From Bacteroidales bacterium (GTDB taxonomy: Bacteria > Bacteroidota > Bacteroidia > Bacteroidales > JAADJA01): a DNA stretch of 19,104 bases. The first letter of the stretch is position 1; every line of letters begins with the position of its first letter. The DNA lies in NCBI GenBank assembly GCA_021106665.1, contig JAIOTR010000136.1:1-19104 (forward strand), written 5' to 3'. The position numbers and the translations under genes were made by a program. The notes under the pieces were generated by a model. The model had not been told where the DNA came from. It did no database searches and was given only the letters and a program-made list of their open reading frames with translations. Positions 15,051-19,104 of this stretch are shown one piece after another.

Positions 15051-16226
15051 TTACATCAGCTTCTGATAAGCTTGCCACCACCTGTCTGGTATGTCATCTT
15101 TGCAGGCAGTTTCGTAGTCGTTATAAGAACAGGGTACCAAATGATGTCGCTTATAAATATTCTTGTAATTTGTTTTTACCGGGACGTCCATCCACCACCT
15201 GTCACTTTTTTTGCTTTTGTAAAACACAAGCTGATCTTTATGATCTTTGATGGAAACAGTATACTTGATATATTCTTCTTTGTCTTTGTAGGGGTGGTCG
15301 TTTTTACGGGCATAGTAACCATCAATAAAATACCAGATCATTTGGGCTGCAAGGTGTGTTGTTTGGTCATTTCTGTCTTTCTTGGGGTTAATTTCATAGA
15401 AACCAATTGATGACAACTTTTCACTTAATCCGGCATATCTTATTATCTGGCAAATTTCCTCACCGTAAAATCCATTTGGAGATGCATTTCCGTTGCCCGG
15501 AGCATCTGATTGACGGACAGCAGATATATCAACTGTTATCAGGTCTGCATTTCGAGCAAGCGGTTCGGCTTCTTCAATATTTTTTCGAATACCACCCAGT
15601 CTGTAAACATCGAAATATAAATTTTTCATCAAATGAATTGCTTCCGGATCAACGAGATATGATTGATAACCGATATTTGTATAATTAAAAAGAAAATTGG
15701 GTTGATGCAGAATAATTTTATTTAGGTATGATTGAGAGTCAAGTTCCTGTTCCGTTTTTCCAAGATCAAAAACAGAATCGACCCCAACAATATTTATTAC
15801 CCGCCCCAATGATTCGTAAGCCATATAATTGCAGAAAGTTAAATCCTGGCTGCCACCAATAATAAGGGGAATAATTTTGTTCTTTATGAGTTCGGTAATT
15901 ATGGAAGTTAAGGCAAAATAGGTATCATCAATTGTATGACCCTGTTTAATGTTTCCCAGGTCGGCAACTCTTGGGTTGAAATCACCTCTAAAAAGTTTAT
16001 ACAAGTGATTTCGGACATAATCGGGGGCATGGGCACAACCTTTATTGTTTACTGCATTTCTGTCTTCATTCACACCAATAATGGCCAGGTCTGCATCATC
16101 AAGCTTGGGAAAATGTTTTTTATCAACATAGCTTCTTAGCAGATCACCCATTCTGAAGCCGGAAGAATCCTCTCCAAATTTATAATCTGGTAATTCAATG
16201 GGCTCAAAATAAATTGAAATATCCAT
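15051..16226 (-). CDS. Arginase/formimidoylglutamase-fold protein, metal site degenerate
   Basis: The 391-residue protein has the ureohydrolase fold: GVNEDRNAVNNKGCAHAPDY near residue 51, IIGGSQDLTF at 122-131, GVDSVFDLG at 148-156, TVDISAVRQSDAPGNGN at 231-247, and a final E278-x-NP. Active members bind two Mn ions through GGDHS, DxHxD and SxDxD. Here GGDHS is GGSQD (His to Gln at 127), DxHxD is DSVFD (His to Val at 152), and SxDxD is TVDIS (second Asp to Ser at 235). Only D150, D154 and D233 remain, so normal hydrolysis of guanidino or formimino substrates is doubtful. About 90 extra C-terminal residues rich in W, Y and K follow. It lies 103 bp downstream of topA on the same strand. Database labels of formimidoylglutamase should be treated with care. 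Confidence 0.82.
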   Translation of the reverse strand: MDISIYFEPIELPDYKFGEDSSGFRMGDLLRSYVDKKHFPKLDDADLAIIGVNEDRNAVNNKGCAHAPDYVRNHLYKLFRGDFNPRVADLGNIKQGHTIDDTYFALTSIITELIKNKIIPLIIGGSQDLTFCNYMAYESLGRVINIVGVDSVFDLGKTEQELDSQSYLNKIILHQPNFLFNYTNIGYQSYLVDPEAIHLMKNLYFDVYRLGGIRKNIEEAEPLARNADLITVDISAVRQSDAPGNGNASPNGFYGEEICQIIRYAGLSEKLSSIGFYEINPKKDRNDQTTHLAAQMIWYFIDGYYARKNDHPYKDKEEYIKYTVSIKDHKDQLVFYKSKKSDRWWMDVPVKTNYKNIYKRHHLVPCSYNDYETACKDDIPDRWWQAYQKLM

Positions 16227-16329
16227 AAAAAATAACTTTTACTGTACTGGAGGTTAGTTACTATGTTTATACAATAATAACACAAAAAAGTTATGATAAA
16301 TCAGATAAAAAACCTATTTAACAAAAAAG

Positions 16330-18648
16330 CTATTTACCTTTCTTGTTGTTTTGTCTTTTATCAGCCGCTTCAATTATTTGTAAGCATTCTTCAAGGGTCA
16401 ATGTTTCCGGGTTTTTTCCTTTTGGAATCCTGTAATTTTTCTTCCCCCTGGAAATATACGCCCCATATCGGCCTTTGAGTACCTGAACGGATGTATCTTC
16501 CTTGAAGTCCTGTATAATCCTTTCTTTATCTTTTTTTCTTTTGTCAAGGATTAGCTCAACAGCCCTTTCTTTCGAAATAGAAAGAGGGTCGTCTGTTTTT
16601 GTTAAGGAGTAAAATTTATTCGTATGTCTTACATATGGTCCAAAACGTCCAATAGCAACAGTTAGCTCTTCGTTTTCAAAATTTCCAATTGATCTTGGGA
16701 GCTTAAACATTTCAAGGGCATCTTCAAGAGTAACTGTTTCAATGCTTTGCTCTTTGTTTATCCCGGCGAACTTTGGTTTTTCTTCACCACTTGATTCTCC
16801 AATTTGAACAATAGGACCATAACGGCCAATTTTTGCATAGACATTTTGTCCTGATTCAGGATCTTTTCCTAACAATCGTTCTCCGCTTTGTTTTTTCGAC
16901 TTCTCCAGAGTGTCCTCAATTCTATTATGAAAAGGCGTGTAAAACTCTTTGATCATTTCATTCCAAACCTTCTTTCCCTGGGCAATTTCATCAAATTCCT
17001 TTTCAACGTTAGCAGTAAAATTATAATCCAGAATATTATCAAAATATTGAACAAGGAAATTGTTAACGATACCACCTATGTCGGTTGGAAAGAGCTTGTT
17101 TTTTTCGTAACCGGTTTTTTCGCTTTTTGTTTCTTCCCTGATATTTCCGTTTGTGAGCAGCAACTGTTCAAATTGGCGATCAACTCCAGTCTTGTCTGTT
17201 TTGACCACATATTCACGTTTTTGTATTGTTGATATGGTTGGGGCATAAGTTGATGGTCGACCAATACCTAATTCCTCCATTTTTTTAACCAGGCTTGCCT
17301 CGGTGTAGCGGGCCGGTGACTGAGTAAACCTTTCTGTAGCAACAATTTCCAGACGACCAAGTTTGTCTCCTTTTGAAAGAGGGGGTAGCATCCCCTTTTG
17401 GCCATTTGCTGATGATTCATCGTCTGTTGATTCTATGTAAACCTTCAGGAATCCATCAAATTTGATTACCTCTCCCCGGGCGATAAAATTTTCATTTGCT
17501 GATGAAATATCTATGGACACATTGGTTTTTTCTAATTGAGCATCTGCCATCTGCGAGGCAATTGTCCTTTTCCAGATTAATTCATAAAGGCGTTTCTGTG
17601 ATGCGTCTCCATCAATTTCCTGGTTTTCCAGATATGAAGGCCTGATAGCTTCGTGGGCTTCCTGGGCAGATTTAGATTTTGTCTTAAATTGTCTGATCTT
17701 TATATACTCATCTCCAAAACTTTTAGAAATAACTTTTTTGGCGACAGAGAGTGCTAATTTTGAAAGATTAACAGAATCGGTTCGCATATAGGTTATTTTT
17801 CCTGATTCATAAAGCTGCTGGGCAACCATCATGGTTTTGGCAACAGAAAATCCAAGTTTTCTGCTTGCCTCCTGCTGAAGGGTCGATGTCGTAAACGGTG
17901 CTGCCGGTGATTTTTTGGCTGCTTTCGATTCTACTGAGCCCACAGTAAAATTTGCGGAAATGCATTTATTTAGAAGGCTTTGTGCTTCTTCTTTGGTTTT
18001 AAATCTTTTCGAAAGTTCAGCATCAATTGTTGCACCTTCTTTATTTCCATTAATTTCAAACCTTGCAGTAACCCTGAAATACGATTCTGTTTTAAAAGCT
18101 TTTATTTCTTCTTCGCGCTCAACAATTAATCGTACTGCCACCGACTGAACCCGCCCAGCCGAGAGAGCCGGCTTTACTTTTTTCCAAAGTACAGGAGAAA
18201 GCTCATAGCCAACAAGGCGGTCTAATACTCGCCTTGCCTGCTGTGCATCTACCAAATGAATGTCAATCTTCCTTGGATTGTCAATGGCTTCCAGAATTGC
18301 GCTTTTAGTAATCTCGTGAAAAACAATCCTTTTCGTTTTTTTCTCGTCCAGCCCCAGTGCTTCAACAAGATGCCATGAAATTGCTTCTCCTTCACGGTCT
18401 TCATCAGTTGCCAACCATACGGTTTCTGCATCTTTAGCAATTTTTTTAAGCTCTGAAATTATTTTCTTTTTGTCAGCGGAAATTTCGTATTTAGGTTCGA
18501 ACCCCTTTTCTTTATTAACACTAAGGTCTTTTTTCGAGAGATCTCTCACATGTCCAAAACTGGATTTAACTGAGAATTCTTTACCAAGGAATTTTTCAAT
18601 CGTTTTTGCCTTTGCCGGGGACTCGACTATAACAAGATTTTTAGCCAT
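16330..18648 (-). CDS. topA: DNA topoisomerase I
   Basis: This type IA topoisomerase relaxes negative supercoils by single-strand passage. The 772-residue protein starts with the TOPRIM domain (VIVESPAKAKTIEKFLG, E9; TDEDREGE with D82, D84, E86). The catalytic tyrosine is Y287 in GKITYMRTDS, with R289 beside it. HEAIRP and GIGRPSTYAPT are the other core motifs. Instead of zinc fingers, the C-terminus carries about three short TopA C-terminal repeats, recognisable as KIGRYGPIVQ, AIGRFGPYVR and LKGRYGAYIS, and a lysine-rich end; this is the usual form in Bacteroidota. The ATG at 18648 gives the normal MAKNLVIVESP start. A promoter match lies 43-50 bp upstream. Confidence 0.97.
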   Translation of the reverse strand: MAKNLVIVESPAKAKTIEKFLGKEFSVKSSFGHVRDLSKKDLSVNKEKGFEPKYEISADKKKIISELKKIAKDAETVWLATDEDREGEAISWHLVEALGLDEKKTKRIVFHEITKSAILEAIDNPRKIDIHLVDAQQARRVLDRLVGYELSPVLWKKVKPALSAGRVQSVAVRLIVEREEEIKAFKTESYFRVTARFEINGNKEGATIDAELSKRFKTKEEAQSLLNKCISANFTVGSVESKAAKKSPAAPFTTSTLQQEASRKLGFSVAKTMMVAQQLYESGKITYMRTDSVNLSKLALSVAKKVISKSFGDEYIKIRQFKTKSKSAQEAHEAIRPSYLENQEIDGDASQKRLYELIWKRTIASQMADAQLEKTNVSIDISSANENFIARGEVIKFDGFLKVYIESTDDESSANGQKGMLPPLSKGDKLGRLEIVATERFTQSPARYTEASLVKKMEELGIGRPSTYAPTISTIQKREYVVKTDKTGVDRQFEQLLLTNGNIREETKSEKTGYEKNKLFPTDIGGIVNNFLVQYFDNILDYNFTANVEKEFDEIAQGKKVWNEMIKEFYTPFHNRIEDTLEKSKKQSGERLLGKDPESGQNVYAKIGRYGPIVQIGESSGEEKPKFAGINKEQSIETVTLEDALEMFKLPRSIGNFENEELTVAIGRFGPYVRHTNKFYSLTKTDDPLSISKERAVELILDKRKKDKERIIQDFKEDTSVQVLKGRYGAYISRGKKNYRIPKGKNPETLTLEECLQIIEAADKRQNNKKGK

Positions 18649-18690
18649 TTTTAGTTGAATTTGTTTTTACAACTGTTCTCAAAAATTTTG

Positions 18691-18724
18691 CAAATGTAAA
18701 AGATTAAACATATTAAATACCAAA
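18691..18724 (-). promoter_or_regulatory. Bacteroidota-type promoter for topA
   Basis: On the - strand, TACATTTG (18691-18698) matches the -7 consensus TAnnTTTG. TTTTG (ending at 18721) lies 22 bases upstream, close to the 19-21 bases expected for a -33 TTTG. A start near 18684-18687 would give a leader of about 37 bases before the topA ATG. This is the most complete promoter in the window. Confidence 0.6.
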
Positions 18725-18812
18725 AGGTTTTTAATTTTTTGACTGAACAGAATCAAAAGAAGCCTGTAAAATGACTACTGATTTTCAAAAAACAGATTAA
18801 AAAAGATTATTT

Positions 18813-18820
18813 TATATTTG
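18813..18820 (+). promoter_or_regulatory. -7 box for the rightmost secreted-protein gene
   Basis: TATATTTG matches TAnnTTTG exactly, 26 bases before the ATG at 18847. A transcript start around 18825-18828 gives a leader of about 20 bases. No clear -33 TTTG is visible at the expected distance. Confidence 0.55.
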
Positions 18821-18846
18821 TCATTTTAATTTAATCTTTTCAGGTC

Positions 18847-19104
18847 ATGTACACGAGAAAATCATTTTATTTACCAGTTCTTATTTTATTATTTGGTCAG
18901 TTTGTTTTTTTATCAGCTTATCCCCAAAAGGAGCCGGTTAAGTATGATGTTGAGTTGCTTACTCCTTTATCAGTGGAGGATTCTTTTAATCTCAGCAACC
19001 TACCCAAGTTGACTTTACCAGATTCTTACCTTGGCCCCAATGCCCCCCTGTTACCGACTATTATCGACAATTCGGCCAATATTCACTGGCGCCCTGTGTT
19101 TGCG
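18847..19104 (+). CDS. Secreted protein, N-terminus only; possibly a C1-type (papain-like) peptidase
   Basis: The frame from the ATG at 18847 stays open to the window edge (86 residues). Residues 1-27 form a signal peptide: basic MYTRKSF, a hydrophobic core, and a likely cut near SAYPQ. The mature part reads VEDSFNLSNLPKLTLPDSYL, then GPNAPLLPTIIDNSANIHWR and PVFA. The pattern LP-x-x-(V/I)DNS then (F/W)RPVF followed by a Gln is one I associate with secreted papain-like C1 peptidases of Bacteroidota, in which a catalytic CGQ motif follows shortly. That catalytic part lies beyond the window, so the family call is tentative. The gene diverges from topA. Confidence 0.6.
   Translation, partial: MYTRKSFYLPVLILLFGQFVFLSAYPQKEPVKYDVELLTPLSVEDSFNLSNLPKLTLPDSYLGPNAPLLPTIIDNSANIHWRPVFA

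Noticed and set aside
16232..16294. 9-bp inverted repeat ATAACTTTT / AAAAGTTAT downstream of topA
   Set aside because: The arms are 45 bases apart, all A+T-rich, and have no terminator features; likely chance in this composition.

Overview
The window is a low-GC bacterial chromosomal segment that reads as Bacteroidota, with a feel of Bacteroidales or Marinilabiliales; the order cannot be fixed from sequence alone. Support comes from Bacteroides-style RuvC, SprT-like, RpiB and LutB proteins, a topoisomerase I with a C-terminal repeat tail, a MlaE/MlaF pair next to CvpA, and repeated matches to the Bacteroidota -7 promoter consensus TAnnTTTG upstream of genes. Almost all of it is ordinary core or accessory chromosome. 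No tRNA, rRNA, CRISPR array, insertion sequence or prophage gene was seen.

Layout. Bases 1-95 hold the end of an unrecognised gene, followed on + by phosphoglycerate kinase (119-1309). Convergent on - is the unit mlaE, mlaF, cvpA (3429 down to 1311): a lipid-transport ABC permease and ATPase plus a CvpA membrane protein. On + follow a 46-residue lipoprotein and an overlapping SprT-like metalloprotein (3519-4257). Convergent on - are nadA and, coupled by a TAATG stop/start overlap, a secreted MORN-repeat protein (6780 down to 4271). A very A+T-rich spacer (6781-7245) separates nadA from a + strand unit of rpiB, a LutB-like LUD/ferredoxin protein and a GH36-like alpha-galactosidase lipoprotein (7273-10996).

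A tight - strand operon follows (14420 down to 11035): a flippase-like membrane protein, a family 2 glycosyltransferase, a divergent class III nucleotidyl-cyclase-like protein, and the remains of a TlpA-type thiol-disulfide oxidoreductase. The last is internally deleted, keeping only its signal peptide and its C-terminal quarter or so. ruvC (14450-15001) diverges from this operon across only 29 bp. On - then come topA (18648 down to 16330) and an arginase/formimidoylglutamase-fold protein lacking both metal-binding histidines. The window ends inside a secreted protein gene (18847 onward) that diverges from topA.

The most unusual items are the cyclase-like protein inside a glycosyltransferase operon, the deleted tlpA remnant whose start codon still overlaps the upstream stop, the metal-site-degenerate ureohydrolase next to topA, and the compact promoter region between ruvC and the flippase operon. 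I found no convincing new multi-gene defence or mobile system. The cyclase-containing operon is the best candidate for something undescribed.
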